From NCBI GenBank assembly GCA_038317095.1, contig JBBQBB010000008.1, forward strand, positions 9,422 through 73,421: DNA of 64,000 nt, written 5' to 3'. Under the pieces are notes generated by a model. That model was not told the origin of the DNA. It saw nothing but the letters and a program-made list of their open reading frames with translations, and ran no database searches. Positions 33,534 to 43,175 of this stretch are shown here, one piece after another. Each line of letters begins with the position of its first letter. Within the stretch, counting starts at the first letter, position 1. Source of the stretch: JAGXTF01 sp038317095. GTDB taxonomy: Bacteria; Bacteroidota; Bacteroidia; NS11-12g; UBA955. The position numbers were made by a program, and so were the translations under genes.

Positions 33534-33824
33534 TTATTCGTTCAGTAAATCTATGCACCTATCTATCTCACGAACCAACTCATTGATTTTGATTTTTACA
33601 TCGAAACTGTCTGAGCCTGTCAAAGATAAATTCTTTGCAAGTTTAATCATTTTATTCCGTTCTGTTAGCTCTAGGATCGTATTTTTTTGCAATTCTATTG
33701 TTTTCTCTAACTCATCGGCCTTGTTTTTCAAGATTTCATTCTCTTCCCGCGCCTGATTTTTTTCTTCAAGCAACCTTTCTACTTTTAAACGAATAACGGT
33801 AAGTCTATGTTCTAAGCCTTCCAT
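33534..33824 (-). CDS. Small coiled-coil protein in the pheT-zapA cluster
   Basis: A 96-residue protein consisting mostly of one heptad-rich helix (about residues 5-60, charged and leucine-rich) followed by a second short helix (about 75-94). Its place between pheT and zapA and its shape match a conserved small protein of Bacteroidota that is sometimes misnamed after pheT. By size and coiled coil it recalls ZapB-like division factors, so a partnership with the adjacent ZapA is plausible but unproven. It starts four bases after the pheT stop. Confidence 0.8.
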   Translation of the reverse strand: MEGLEHRLTVIRLKVERLLEEKNQAREENEILKNKADELEKTIELQKNTILELTERNKMIKLAKNLSLTGSDSFDVKIKINELVREIDRCIDLLNE

Positions 33825-33828
33825 CGCA

Positions 33829-36165
33829 TTATCGTCTTATCATTGCCCCAACCCCGGTTTCAAAAGCTTTCATCAACTGGCTCATTGCAACTTCGGCATC
33901 GATATCCGTTAACGTCGTTTCCGGATTTCCCAAATAAAATGCTATCGCCACCGCTTTTTTGCCTGCATCCAATGGCTTGCCTTCGAAAACATCAAAAACA
34001 CGGGTTGATTTCAAAAGTTCTATCTTTTGTTTTTCAATAATGGAGTTAATTTCTTTAAAAGTTACGGATTTATCTACTACCAAACTCAAATCCCTGCGCA
34101 TCCAAGGAAACTTCGGCGGGTTTAACACTTTAAAGCCTTCTGGATGAATTTGCATTAAAACTGCATTCCAATCCACTTCAGCATACCAAAAGTCAGCATT
34201 CAAGTCATGCATTTTTAATGTTGCAACCGGCACTTTTTCAATGTGATAAACAGCGTCTGAGCTGCCTGCAAACCCTGCTGATTTTAACATGTTTTCGACA
34301 ATCCTTTTTACATAATAAAAATCCATGGGGATCATTTTTTGCTCCCAGCTTTCTTCTGTTTGCATTCCACCCACCAAAACGCCCAATTGTCGACTTTCAA
34401 GGTGCTTTTCGTCTAGAAGTTTGTAACAATTTCCAAATTCAAAAAAACGGATATTCTCTGTCTTTCGGTTTCGATTGTAGGCCGCATTCTGCATCAATCC
34501 ATGCATCAAATTGCCCCGCATAAACTGCAAATCCGAACTCAGAGGATTGGTAATTTCAACCAAATTCAATTGCTCTTCCTCGGTATAATATTCTGCCGAG
34601 GTTAAGCTGTTGTTGTTGGCTTCATAAAAACCATTCGATATAAAAAAGTTCCTGGCACTGTTTTCCGTTTTGCGCAGATTAAATCCTTCAAAAACAGGCA
34701 AGGTGGCACTCATTTTTCCAGACATGGGAATGTTGTCGTATCCATAAATTCGCATAATTTCCTCGTACAAATCCACGGTTTCATGCACATCGTTTCGCCA
34801 CGAAGGAATCATTACTTTATATGTATCGCCGTTTTTTTCAACTTCAAAACCCAATTCTTGCAAAATTTCTATGCTTCTGTTTGCCGGAATTTGGGTGCCC
34901 GCAAATGCATTCAATTTGTCTAGATTTAACAATACCGTTCTAATCTTATAATCCTCTACAAGACATTGGTTTAGCCCGCTAATTTTCCCACTGCCGTTTT
35001 GGGTGATCAAATCTGCTGCCCAAATGGCTGCTTTTCTACACATATTTATATCAGTGCTGCGTTCGAAGCGGAAAGAAGCGTCGGTATTTAGGTTATGAGC
35101 CTTGGCCGTTTTTCTTACCAGCCCAGGATGAAAATGTGCCGATTCAATCAGGATATTTGTTGTGCTTTCTGAAACTGCAGTTTCCAATCCTCCCATCACT
35201 CCAGCAAAGGCAATAAGTCCTTTATCGTCTGCAATCACCAACTCGCCGCCAATACATTCGCGTTCGATTTTATCCAAGGTTGTAAGTTTTTCGCCTTTTT
35301 CAGCTTGCCGAATTTGTATTTTTTTTCCGTGAATTTTATCCGCATCAAATGCATGAATCGGTTGACCCAATGCATGCAATACATAATTTGTAGTATCCAC
35401 TACTAAATTTTTTGGTTCTATGCCTATCGCCCGCAAACGGTTTTGCATAAATTCTGGCGATGTGCTTGTTGAAACTTCGCCGACCGACAAGCCAATGTAC
35501 AAACTACAAGATTCTGGGTTGGCAATTTCTATCTCATAATCGCCTGTAGACAATGGCCTAGCTGGTATATCTGGGGACAAAACACCAACACCAAACAAGG
35601 CAGCTACATCCCGCGCTACGCCCAAGTGGGAAGCGGCATCGCCACGATTGGCAGTTAAGCCAATTTCCATTACTTCATCGGAAATCACATTGAAATATTC
35701 AGAAGCCAATTGTCCTATCGGTGCATCCGCTGCCAAAACCAAAATGCCGTCATGCGATGTGCCAATCCCCATCTCGTCTTCAGCACAAATCATCCCTCGG
35801 CTAATTTCACCTCTTATTTTTGCTTCACCTATGGTAAAACTCCCTTTTCCCGGAACTGTAACTTCTGTCCCAACTGTTGCTACAACCACTTTCTGGCCCG
35901 CAGCCACATTGGGGGCACCGCAAACTATTGGCTGCAAATCTCCTACGCCAATATCTACCTTGGTAATGCTTAATTTATCTGCATTGGGGTGCTTTTCACA
36001 ATCCACCACATGGCCAATTACGAACCCTTTCAATCCACCTTTAATGGTTTCCCAAGTTTCTAAATGTTCTACCTCCAAACCAGACACAGAAAGCTTATCC
36101 GCCATTTCCTGTGCAGTTGCTTCTATACTTACAAAATCCTTCAGCCAATTTACAGAGATTTGCAT
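33829..36165 (-). CDS. pheT: phenylalanine--tRNA ligase beta subunit
   Basis: The beta subunit of the (alpha-beta)2 enzyme that charges tRNA-Phe. The 778-residue protein begins MQISVNWLKDFV and has a tRNA-binding EMAP-like domain (about 40-150, with KHPNADKLSITKVD and IVCGAPNVAAGQKV), B3/B4 editing domains (DTTNYVLHALGQPIHAFDADKI, about 254-275), B5 domain, and a C-terminal ferredoxin-fold anticodon-binding domain. Length is normal. A TATCTTTG box lies seven bases upstream. It heads the pheT/coiled-coil/zapA/rny cluster; pheS is not in the neighbourhood. Confidence 0.96.
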   Translation of the reverse strand: MQISVNWLKDFVSIEATAQEMADKLSVSGLEVEHLETWETIKGGLKGFVIGHVVDCEKHPNADKLSITKVDIGVGDLQPIVCGAPNVAAGQKVVVATVGTEVTVPGKGSFTIGEAKIRGEISRGMICAEDEMGIGTSHDGILVLAADAPIGQLASEYFNVISDEVMEIGLTANRGDAASHLGVARDVAALFGVGVLSPDIPARPLSTGDYEIEIANPESCSLYIGLSVGEVSTSTSPEFMQNRLRAIGIEPKNLVVDTTNYVLHALGQPIHAFDADKIHGKKIQIRQAEKGEKLTTLDKIERECIGGELVIADDKGLIAFAGVMGGLETAVSESTTNILIESAHFHPGLVRKTAKAHNLNTDASFRFERSTDINMCRKAAIWAADLITQNGSGKISGLNQCLVEDYKIRTVLLNLDKLNAFAGTQIPANRSIEILQELGFEVEKNGDTYKVMIPSWRNDVHETVDLYEEIMRIYGYDNIPMSGKMSATLPVFEGFNLRKTENSARNFFISNGFYEANNNSLTSAEYYTEEEQLNLVEITNPLSSDLQFMRGNLMHGLMQNAAYNRNRKTENIRFFEFGNCYKLLDEKHLESRQLGVLVGGMQTEESWEQKMIPMDFYYVKRIVENMLKSAGFAGSSDAVYHIEKVPVATLKMHDLNADFWYAEVDWNAVLMQIHPEGFKVLNPPKFPWMRRDLSLVVDKSVTFKEINSIIEKQKIELLKSTRVFDVFEGKPLDAGKKAVAIAFYLGNPETTLTDIDAEVAMSQLMKAFETGVGAMIRR

Positions 36166-36172
36166 AAAGGGG

Positions 36173-36180
36173 CAAAGATA
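36173..36180 (-). promoter_or_regulatory. -7 promoter box of pheT
   Basis: Minus-strand TATCTTTG fits TAnnTTTG and lies seven bases before the pheT ATG, giving a very short leader with no room for a classical T-box or peptide attenuator between promoter and start. Confidence 0.5.
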
Positions 36181-36248
36181 ATATACGTAAAGTGAAAGTT
36201 GAGGTACATACTTCTAAGATATTTGCCAATAAGGCTTAATCCATTTTA

Positions 36249-37226
36249 TCACAAGTCGGGTTGTTCGCAAATCTCAACAATTACATTGCCTGTTTTTTGC
36301 CCTGTTTCCACAAATTTATAGGCCTCTACGATGTCATCCAGTTTGTAGTTTCGATCTATTATGGGTATAAATTTCTTTTTTTCAACCAAATCTTTTATGA
36401 ATTCAACATCCGCCTTGTTAATAGTAGGCAATGGAAATAATACTTTTTTTCTACCCAAAATTGGCTTGAACAAAGCAAGAAAAATATTCTCAGAATTTTT
36501 ACCCAATTCCGTAGAAATATAAATTCCATTTTCAACCAAAATGGGCTTGCATTTACCAAATGCGCTTTTTCCTACCGCATCAAAAATAAAATCGTACTTT
36601 TCACCAGTTTGCGTAAAGTCTTTTTTTAAATAATCGATTACGACATCTGCACCAAGTTCTTTTAGCAATGTAATATTCTTTGTGTCGCATACCGCCGTAA
36701 CATGGGCACCAAAATGTTTTAACAATTGCACAGCCGCCGAACCAATTGCGCCAGTGCCGCCGTTCACAAGCACTTTTTGTCCCGCTTTCACTTTTGCAGC
36801 GCGAATATCGCAAAGTGCATAGTGGGCTCCTTCTAAAATGGCCGCAGCAATGTCAAATGAAATACCAATAGGAATGGTACTCATAGATTTGGTTTCGTCC
36901 AACACCATGTATTCAGCATGCCCACCCAATTTTTTGTCATCAAAACCAAATACTCTATCACCCACTTTAAATAAATTTGCACTGGGACCAATGGCTTCGA
37001 TTTTACCCGCAAATTCACAACCCAAAATGGCATTTCTGGGACGAAACAATCCTGTAAAAAAACGGCTTATAAAATATTCTGCACTTCGAAACCCACAATC
37101 CGTTCTATTCACAGTGGATCTAAAAACTTTTATTAAAACCTCTTTGTCTTTGGGTGATGGTTTTTCGACCTCCATAACCTTCACAATTTCTGGCGGGCCA
37201 TACTGGGTATATATCGCAGCTTTCAT
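36249..37226 (-). CDS. NAD(P)-dependent alcohol dehydrogenase / quinone oxidoreductase
   Basis: A 325-residue medium-chain dehydrogenase/reductase. The chosen start gives MKAAIYTQYGPPEIVKVMEVEKP, the usual N-terminus; the longer frame adds 14 residues without homology. The GroES-like domain contains GCEFAGKIEAIG, and the Rossmann domain contains VLVNGGTGAIGSAAVQL (about 145-161). The catalytic zinc ligands of classical alcohol dehydrogenases are not evident, so a zinc-free quinone reductase or enone reductase is most likely. It is a single gene upstream of an RHS remnant. Confidence 0.85.
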   Translation of the reverse strand: MKAAIYTQYGPPEIVKVMEVEKPSPKDKEVLIKVFRSTVNRTDCGFRSAEYFISRFFTGLFRPRNAILGCEFAGKIEAIGPSANLFKVGDRVFGFDDKKLGGHAEYMVLDETKSMSTIPIGISFDIAAAILEGAHYALCDIRAAKVKAGQKVLVNGGTGAIGSAAVQLLKHFGAHVTAVCDTKNITLLKELGADVVIDYLKKDFTQTGEKYDFIFDAVGKSAFGKCKPILVENGIYISTELGKNSENIFLALFKPILGRKKVLFPLPTINKADVEFIKDLVEKKKFIPIIDRNYKLDDIVEAYKFVETGQKTGNVIVEICEQPDL

Positions 37227-37540
37227 TTTTTGTTTTCTTATAGATATTCGAAATATATTCAATGGCAAATAAATGGTTTTTAAAGCAACTTGTTGAATAA
37301 ATATCTATGAAAATTCCAATTTACAAGTTTAAAATGAATTTTAAAACGGCAATATTAATCCTCTAAACAATTATATACAGCATCTTTATTTAAATCTAAG
37401 GCCTTGGCTCCGAACTTCGGGAAAATTTTATTTTCTCGTAGTTATTCAATACGCAACGCAGCGGAGTGAGACCAACCACCCTAAGCGCAGAAAGTACAAT
37501 GAAATAAATCACCCACTCCAACACCCACATTTGCACCTAA
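37227..37540. other. Intergenic stretch without recognised gene
   Basis: These bases separate the dehydrogenase start from the RHS remnant. I see only short inverted repeats, for example GAAAAT-TTT-ATTTTC at 37421-37435, and no credible coding frame or RNA. The promoter of the dehydrogenase must lie at the left end, but no clean TAnnTTTG box was found. Confidence 0.5.
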
Positions 37541-38774
37541 ATACAAACCGGAACACTCACGGGCCATGCGCGCAGCCAAGAAAACTGGGATACCACCTGG
37601 TATATAAAAGTTGCCAGTGGCAATGCCATGGCCACCTATAAAACCAAAACCAAACGCAAGCCTGCTGCTTCTATTGGGCAACCAAGTACTTTGCTGAAAC
37701 GTTTTTTTGTAGAAGAGTGGTATATTTACGGCTCTCAAAGACACGGAGTATTGAAAGGCGACACATTCTATATGGAAGCAGAATACAGCTTGCACCTGGC
37801 AGAATACAATTCTGATAGTTTGTTTCCAGCACAAATGAACCTCACCTCTGTCACCCAAAATGGCAACACCAACTATGCCACTGGTACATTTGAATTCTGG
37901 CGTGGTCACAAACAATATGAGTTAAGCAACCATTTGGGCAATGTATTGGTTACAATCCAAGACCGCAAATGGGGCTTGCAAACGGCCACACCTGCGGTGG
38001 CTTCTAAGGCAGATTATTATTTGGCATAAGTTGTAACTGCTACCGATTATTATGCCTTTTCAGCCCATTCTTGGTTTTTATGGAATAAAAGCCTTAGAAT
38101 GGCAAATCCAGGTTGCAGCGTAGCGAAACATCGGGACGGCAGCAGCATACAGCAAAGGACAGCGAGTTTTGAGGCTACTTACAAATACGGTTTTAACAAT
38201 CAAGAAAAGGAAGGCGCGTTAGGCGAATATTACAGTTTTGAATTTAGGGTGCATGATGCGCGGCTTGGGAGGTTTTTAAGTGTGGATTCTTTAGGTTCAG
38301 AATTCCCATTTAATAGCCCATATGTTTTTGCCTCTAATAATCCTACTACTTTAAATAGATTTATTAGGATTAGCAGCGTCTAATCCCATACACGGAGAAT
38401 CTAGAATAGTTGAAGGCTGCACAGAGTTCTTTGATGCAGCTTATTGCAATTCCGATGGCAGCTGTGGATGTTGGGTTGATAATAATCCATTAATGAAAGT
38501 TGCTGAAATATGTTCAGGACAGGATGATAAATCAACGGGAACAGGAATCGAAAAAAATGGAAAATTTGACCCTATATTATCACTTACAGGAAAGCCAAAT
38601 TTATTAATATTTATACAAGACGGATCTGGTGGGGTTATTGACAAAAATAAAATGAAAACAACCAAGGGTAATTGGGATTACATTGTGGTAAAAGACTTTG
38701 CTCAAGCAGCAGAGGTTCTAGAATCAAAATATGGGAAAACTCGTTCATCATTTATCCAAAATCTGGTAAAGTAA
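37541..38774 (+). pseudogene. 3' remnant of an RHS-repeat protein gene with cysteine-rich tip
   Basis: No start codon is present: the frame opens inside an RHS repeat (WDTTWYIKVASGNAMATY) and continues through YELSNHLGNVLVTIQDRK. An in-frame TAA at 38027-38029 interrupts it, after which the same frame resumes with VVTATDYYAF and the RHS core end YGFNNQEKEG...YSFEFRVHDARLGRFLSVDSLG. One extra A near 38353-38355 shifts the frame; correcting it gives NNPTTL-IDLLGLAASNP and then about 130 residues with six cysteines (CTEFF, YCNSD, SCGCW, EICSG), ending at 38774. Such variable tips are often toxins. The unit is broken and lacks an obvious immunity gene. Confidence 0.85.
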
Positions 38775-38896
38775 TCTGCAACTGGTTTTGCAGGGGTACT
38801 GGGTATATACCAATGCCCACCAACGCAGAGTTTTTAACGCCAATTGCCGCTTGCAACGTAACAATAGCGGTATCTCTGCCTTTGCAGCCAAAACTG

Positions 38897-39520
38897 TTAT
38901 TTCTTCCTTCCTACAAACCGTATGACCGATCCTGTTCCATTGTGAAATAAACCTTCGTTCAATTCTATTTCTGTTTCTTCCAATTCTATAATTTCATAAT
39001 TGGCAAAATCTGATTTTATTTCCGCCATAGAAAACAACATGTCTAATTCTTTTGGTCCGCCAACAGCTTCGTTTTTTGAATTGTATTCTATGTGTTTTTT
39101 ACTGAATGCTTCAAATATTACAATACCTCCCTGGCGCAACAATTTATCCAATTCTGTATGGCATTTGGATTTTATATCTGCCGGGAAATGCGCGTAAATC
39201 AGTGCAATTGCATCGAAGGGCTGTTGGGTGAATTTCAAAGTTTCCAAAGCGCCAACTTGGTAATTGATGCTTACATCATTGCTTTTGGCCAATTGCAACG
39301 CCTTGCTTTTTCCAGCTTCGCTAATATCAAAAGCAGAAACATTCCAACCCAATTTGGCAGCATAAACAGCATTTCTCCCTTCTCCTTCGGCAGGGAAAAG
39401 GATGGATCCAGAATTTAATCTATTCAACTGGCCTTTTAAATAATTATTCGGTAATTCTCCATAGGCAAACTCTGGTTTGCCGTATCTCTCATTCCATCTT
39501 TCTGTCCACGAATTGCTCAT
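38897..39520 (-). CDS. Class I SAM-dependent methyltransferase (TehB-like)
   Basis: A 207-residue cytosolic methyltransferase. The start WTERWNERYGKPEFAYGELPN and the SAM-binding region ILFPAEGEGRNAVYAAKLG are typical of the thiopurine/tellurite-resistance-type small-molecule methyltransferases of Bacteroidota; the glycine-rich loop is PAEGEGRN. An acidic residue in VSAFDISEAG binds the SAM ribose. A role in methylating a chalcogen or thiol compound is possible, but the substrate cannot be read from sequence. It lies seven bases after the SDR gene in the same orientation. Confidence 0.85.
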   Translation of the reverse strand: MSNSWTERWNERYGKPEFAYGELPNNYLKGQLNRLNSGSILFPAEGEGRNAVYAAKLGWNVSAFDISEAGKSKALQLAKSNDVSINYQVGALETLKFTQQPFDAIALIYAHFPADIKSKCHTELDKLLRQGGIVIFEAFSKKHIEYNSKNEAVGGPKELDMLFSMAEIKSDFANYEIIELEETEIELNEGLFHNGTGSVIRFVGRKK

Positions 39521-39527
39521 TTTTATT

Positions 39528-40349
39528 TCAGAATTTAAATTTTTTTAAAAAGATCCATTTTACAATTTTAATAAATAGTTTATGCCCAAGCCATCTTCGC
39601 AATGTAAAAATCAGCTTGGCATCGCTGCCCACAATATAACGCAATTTATTTTTACCATCCGTCGCGGCGCCATAAATAACTTTTACAACTTGATCGGTAG
39701 TACTTTGGTTTTTTAACCTTTTGGGTTGATTGTAAACCGACTCTACTTGCTTAATAAAATCATGATAGGCAGGATGGTTTGTAACCACCAAAGATCTACC
39801 GTCAAAATCAGTATTGATTCGGCCCGGAACCAAAATTTTTACGGCAATTCCAAAATGTTCTAGTTCATACGCCAAACTTTCACTCCAACCTTCAAGTGCC
39901 CATTTGGATGCGTGGTATGCAGAAAAAAGCGGAAATGCAGAATGGCCAGCTATGGAAGTTGCATTCAAAAATACCCCAGAACCCCTTTCTCTAAAATGCG
40001 GGATAAATGCTTTGGTTATTCGCATTCCACCCAAAATATTCGTGTTTATTTGTTGCAATATTTGTTCATCCGTGGTAGCTTCAAAAGGGCCAATCAATCC
40101 GTAACCTGCGTTGTTAAAAACAACATCTACAGTGTTGTTTTTTATGATTTCAGAAATAACGCTTTCAATTTGTGCTTTGTTGGTAATATCCAATTTATAC
40201 AGGGTTATATTGGGTACGCCGTCAAAATGTTGATGCGCACTCGGATTCCGCATAGTTGCAATTACATTCCACCCTTTTTGTGCAAAATACAATGCCGTTT
40301 CTTTGCCCAAACCTGTGGATGTTCCCGTTATAAAAATCGTTTTATTCAT
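39528..40349 (-). CDS. SDR family oxidoreductase
   Basis: A 273-residue classical short-chain dehydrogenase with the cofactor motif TGTSTGLG (residues 8-15), NNAGYG, and the catalytic set Ser in ATSIAGHSAF, Tyr-x-x-x-Lys in YHASKWA at about residue 154. The fingerprint is that of the oxidoreductase group acting on retinol-like, steroid-like or long-chain hydroxy substrates; the natural substrate is unknown. The C-terminus is basic and hydrophobic, which could support membrane association. It probably shares a transcript with the methyltransferase downstream. Confidence 0.87.
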   Translation of the reverse strand: MNKTIFITGTSTGLGKETALYFAQKGWNVIATMRNPSAHQHFDGVPNITLYKLDITNKAQIESVISEIIKNNTVDVVFNNAGYGLIGPFEATTDEQILQQINTNILGGMRITKAFIPHFRERGSGVFLNATSIAGHSAFPLFSAYHASKWALEGWSESLAYELEHFGIAVKILVPGRINTDFDGRSLVVTNHPAYHDFIKQVESVYNQPKRLKNQSTTDQVVKVIYGAATDGKNKLRYIVGSDAKLIFTLRRWLGHKLFIKIVKWIFLKKFKF

Positions 40350-40449
40350 TCAAATTTAAATCCAATATAAGAATTGTCAAATATACAATCTGCGTTCCGT
40401 TTTCAAGTTTTTCCGTTCATCTGCGTTTCTTTTCTAAGTGGACATCATA

Positions 40450-40457
40450 TATCTTTG
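40450..40457 (+). promoter_or_regulatory. -7 promoter box of the PAP2-like/enoyl-CoA hydratase operon
   Basis: TATCTTTG fits TAnnTTTG and lies four bases before the ATG at 40462. It rules out the earlier start at 40438. Confidence 0.55.
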
Positions 40458-40461
40458 CCCT

Positions 40462-41037
40462 ATGCGTTGGTTTTACACTCTCATTTCCTATTTGTTTTTC
40501 CCCGGGACTATGGCTGTATTCGGATTTTTTTTAATCGAAATTTTAGAAGGTCGATCTCCTACTTTGGGTTTTCTTTTTCTTCCATTCCTGCTATTTTTAG
40601 CCGTTCCTGTTGTTGTTTTAATGTTGTTTGTAAAATTAGGACTGGTTTCTGATATCCATGTTTACAAGCGAAATGAACGGGGCTTAAGTTACACCATTGC
40701 AGTTGCATCCGCGCTAATTTTTATGGTTATAACCCAGGTAGAATCATGGTTTTACCGGCACTGGGGTTTGTCCGTTTTGCTCACACTCGTTGCTTTAATG
40801 TTGGTGAATTGGATTTGGATGAAAGCCAGCGCACACATGGCAGGTTTGGGTGGATTTATGGTTTTCACATTGTTTGCATTCGCCCATGGGTTGTCTCCAC
40901 TCTGGTGTGCACTTGCCGCTGTGCTAGCTGGCTTGGTATATATATCTAGAAAAGGACTATCAGCGCACAGTCATATTGAATTGATAGCGGGTTTTTCATT
41001 GGGTTTATTGGTTACCTTTGTAACATTTCGAATATGA
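40462..41037 (+). CDS. PAP2-like membrane protein
   Basis: A 191-residue polytopic membrane protein with about six hydrophobic segments. The histidine-containing motifs KASAHMAGLGG (about residue 121) and AHSHIELIAGFSLG near the C-terminus resemble the phosphatidic acid phosphatase 2 fold of Bacteroidota. The classical KxxxxxxRP motif is replaced by the weak match KRNERGL, so phosphatase activity is uncertain. The start at 40462 follows directly on the TATCTTTG box. Its stop overlaps the ATG of the enoyl-CoA hydratase gene (ATGA). Confidence 0.7.
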   Translation: MRWFYTLISYLFFPGTMAVFGFFLIEILEGRSPTLGFLFLPFLLFLAVPVVVLMLFVKLGLVSDIHVYKRNERGLSYTIAVASALIFMVITQVESWFYRHWGLSVLLTLVALMLVNWIWMKASAHMAGLGGFMVFTLFAFAHGLSPLWCALAAVLAGLVYISRKGLSAHSHIELIAGFSLGLLVTFVTFRI

Positions 41038-41816
41038 GTGAAAATCCAGTTTTATATGAAATCGAAGGAAGTGTTGCAACAATTACACTGAACCGCGCCG
41101 GTGTTTTTAATGCCTTTGACGATGCACAAAGTTACGGTTTGCAGGATGCCTTGAAACAAGCTACCAGAGACTCAAATATTCGTGTGGTGGTATTAACAGG
41201 TGCGGGCAAAGCTTTCTGCAGTGGCCAAGATTTAAAAGCAATTGCAGATAGTAAAAATAGAAGTTTAAGCGACAGTTTATACAAGCGCTATAATCCCATT
41301 ATAAAAGCCATGCGTGATATGCCAAAACCCATTATATGCAGAATGAATGGCGTTGCTGCAGGCGCTGGGGCTTCGCTGGCATTGGCTTGCGACTTTATCA
41401 TTGCTGCCGAAAATGCTTCCATGATTGAGGTATTTATCAATGTGGGTTTGGTTCCTGATAGTGGTAGCAGCTATTTTTTGCCCAGAAGCATTTCCCCTGC
41501 AAGGGCTTTTGAACTGGCAACCATGGCGAGCAAAGTAAGCGCCCAACAAGCTTTGGATTGGGGTTTAATTAACCGCGTTGTACCTTTAGAAAATTTGGAT
41601 GAGGAAGTAAATAAAGTAGTCAATTATTATGCATCGGCTCCCACACTTGCTGTAGGCATGATTAAAAAAATGTTGAACAAAGCCACTTATTCCGATCTAG
41701 AAACTATGCTGCAATACGAAGCCTATTGCCAAGAAATTGCAGGACGAAGCCATGATTATAAAGAAGGCGTTTCCGCTTTTAACGAAAAAAGAAAAGCAGA
41801 ATTTAAAGGAAATTAA
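41034..41816 (+). CDS. enoyl-CoA hydratase/isomerase, PaaG-like
   Basis: A 260-residue crotonase-fold protein. The oxyanion-hole segments are GKAFCSGQDLKAIA (about 58-71) and CRMNGVAAGAGASLALACD (about 103-121). The segment FINVGLVPDSGSSYFLPR, with Asp-Ser rather than the second hydratase glutamate, is typical of PaaG, which isomerises the ring epoxide in phenylacetate degradation or shifts double bonds. No other phenylacetate gene is in the window, so I keep the general name. It lies in a plus-strand run and is followed by the M43 protease three bases later. Confidence 0.85.
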   Translation: MSENPVLYEIEGSVATITLNRAGVFNAFDDAQSYGLQDALKQATRDSNIRVVVLTGAGKAFCSGQDLKAIADSKNRSLSDSLYKRYNPIIKAMRDMPKPIICRMNGVAAGAGASLALACDFIIAAENASMIEVFINVGLVPDSGSSYFLPRSISPARAFELATMASKVSAQQALDWGLINRVVPLENLDEEVNKVVNYYASAPTLAVGMIKKMLNKATYSDLETMLQYEAYCQEIAGRSHDYKEGVSAFNEKRKAEFKGN

Positions 41817-41819
41817 CAG

Positions 41820-43175
41820 ATGAATAAAACTATAACTATATTGTTGCTTTTGTGTTTTTCTGGAAAGATTTTTTCACAACAAATAAACTCGGAACCTTGC
41901 GGCCAAGTAGGTGTTTTAGATGCTTTGGAAAAACAATACCCTGGCTTTAAAGCCAATTATGAAAAACAATATTTACAGCAAGTGCATCCTAAAATTGTTG
42001 CCAACCGCAAAATAGAAACCAAAGATACATTTTATACTTACGATACAACCTATTTTGTTCATGTAGTTTTTCATATATTGTACAATGAGGCATCAGAAAA
42101 TATTTCTGATGCATTGATTATGAGTCAGTTTGACGCCATAAACCAATGTTTTCGCAGGCAAAATGCGGATACAACAAATACCCGTTCTATTTTCAAAAAA
42201 CGGGCTGGCGATACCCGCATCCAATTTGTGCTGCCAACGGTTGACCCCAATGGTGCGCCTACAAATGGAATCATCCATAAATATACTTCCAAAACTTCAT
42301 TTGAAAGTTCACAGTATGCCGATGAAATGAAAAGATCTTCTGCAGGCGGAAATGATCCTTGGGATCCAACTAAATATTTAAACATTTGGGTTTGCGACAT
42401 GCGTTATTTGGGACAGGAAGGTTTATTGGGTTATGCATTTCCACCTTATGGTCAACCGAATTGGCCTTCCGCAAATTGGGTGGCGGACAATCGGCAGGGT
42501 GTAGTTTTGTTCTATAAAATTGTTGGGGTTAACAATCCTTTAGCGGCCGCTGCATTTGCCTCAAGCGCCAATGGCAGAACTGCTGTTCACGAAGTGGGTC
42601 ATTATTTGGGATTGCGCCACATTTGGGGCGATGCAGTCAATGCCAACCGATGTTTTGTAGATGATTATATCGACGATACGCCAGTGCAAGGCTACAAAAG
42701 TAATTTTGATTGCAACCAGTCCCAAAATTCTTGCAATACAGGCAATGAAGACGAACCAGATATGGTAGAAAATTATATGGATTACAGTTCCAATTTTTGT
42801 CAAAATATGTTTACCAAACACCAAGTAAATGTAATGCGCAAAGGAATTACAGAATTTAGAACCAATCTTCCCTTTAAAACAAAATTAGATACCATAATGC
42901 ATGTTTTTGACACGGTTGTTTACAATGAATTTAAATTTTATGTGACAGACAAACAACGCATTTATTTTGAATTAAAAAATGCCGATTTGTTGGACCAATT
43001 GTTGGTGGATATTTACGACATGACTGGGAATAAAATAATTTCTGACTTTCAATTGTCAAAAAATGAAAATTTTGTAAGTACGGCGAAATTGGCCACGGCA
43101 ACCTATGTGGTTCGGGTTAAAACCAATCAAAATAAATTGATTGAAAAAAGGCTCGTTTTTATCACTAAAAATTGA
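41820..43175 (+). CDS. M43 (pappalysin-like) zinc metalloprotease with T9SS signal
   Basis: A 451-residue secreted protease. It has a signal peptide (about 1-19, ending at FSQQ), a propeptide-like region, and a catalytic domain with the zinc motif HEVGHYLGLRH (257-267) and the Met-turn in NYMDYSSNFC, the pattern of the M43 family. The last 80 residues form a type A T9SS sorting domain (LLVDIYDMTGNKI, ATYVVRVKTNQNKLIEKRLVF), so the protein is probably exported across the outer membrane and anchored or released. The gene overlaps rsmI by four bases, which is unusual pairing and may reflect compact packing only. Confidence 0.9.
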   Translation: MNKTITILLLLCFSGKIFSQQINSEPCGQVGVLDALEKQYPGFKANYEKQYLQQVHPKIVANRKIETKDTFYTYDTTYFVHVVFHILYNEASENISDALIMSQFDAINQCFRRQNADTTNTRSIFKKRAGDTRIQFVLPTVDPNGAPTNGIIHKYTSKTSFESSQYADEMKRSSAGGNDPWDPTKYLNIWVCDMRYLGQEGLLGYAFPPYGQPNWPSANWVADNRQGVVLFYKIVGVNNPLAAAAFASSANGRTAVHEVGHYLGLRHIWGDAVNANRCFVDDYIDDTPVQGYKSNFDCNQSQNSCNTGNEDEPDMVENYMDYSSNFCQNMFTKHQVNVMRKGITEFRTNLPFKTKLDTIMHVFDTVVYNEFKFYVTDKQRIYFELKNADLLDQLLVDIYDMTGNKIISDFQLSKNENFVSTAKLATATYVVRVKTNQNKLIEKRLVFITKN

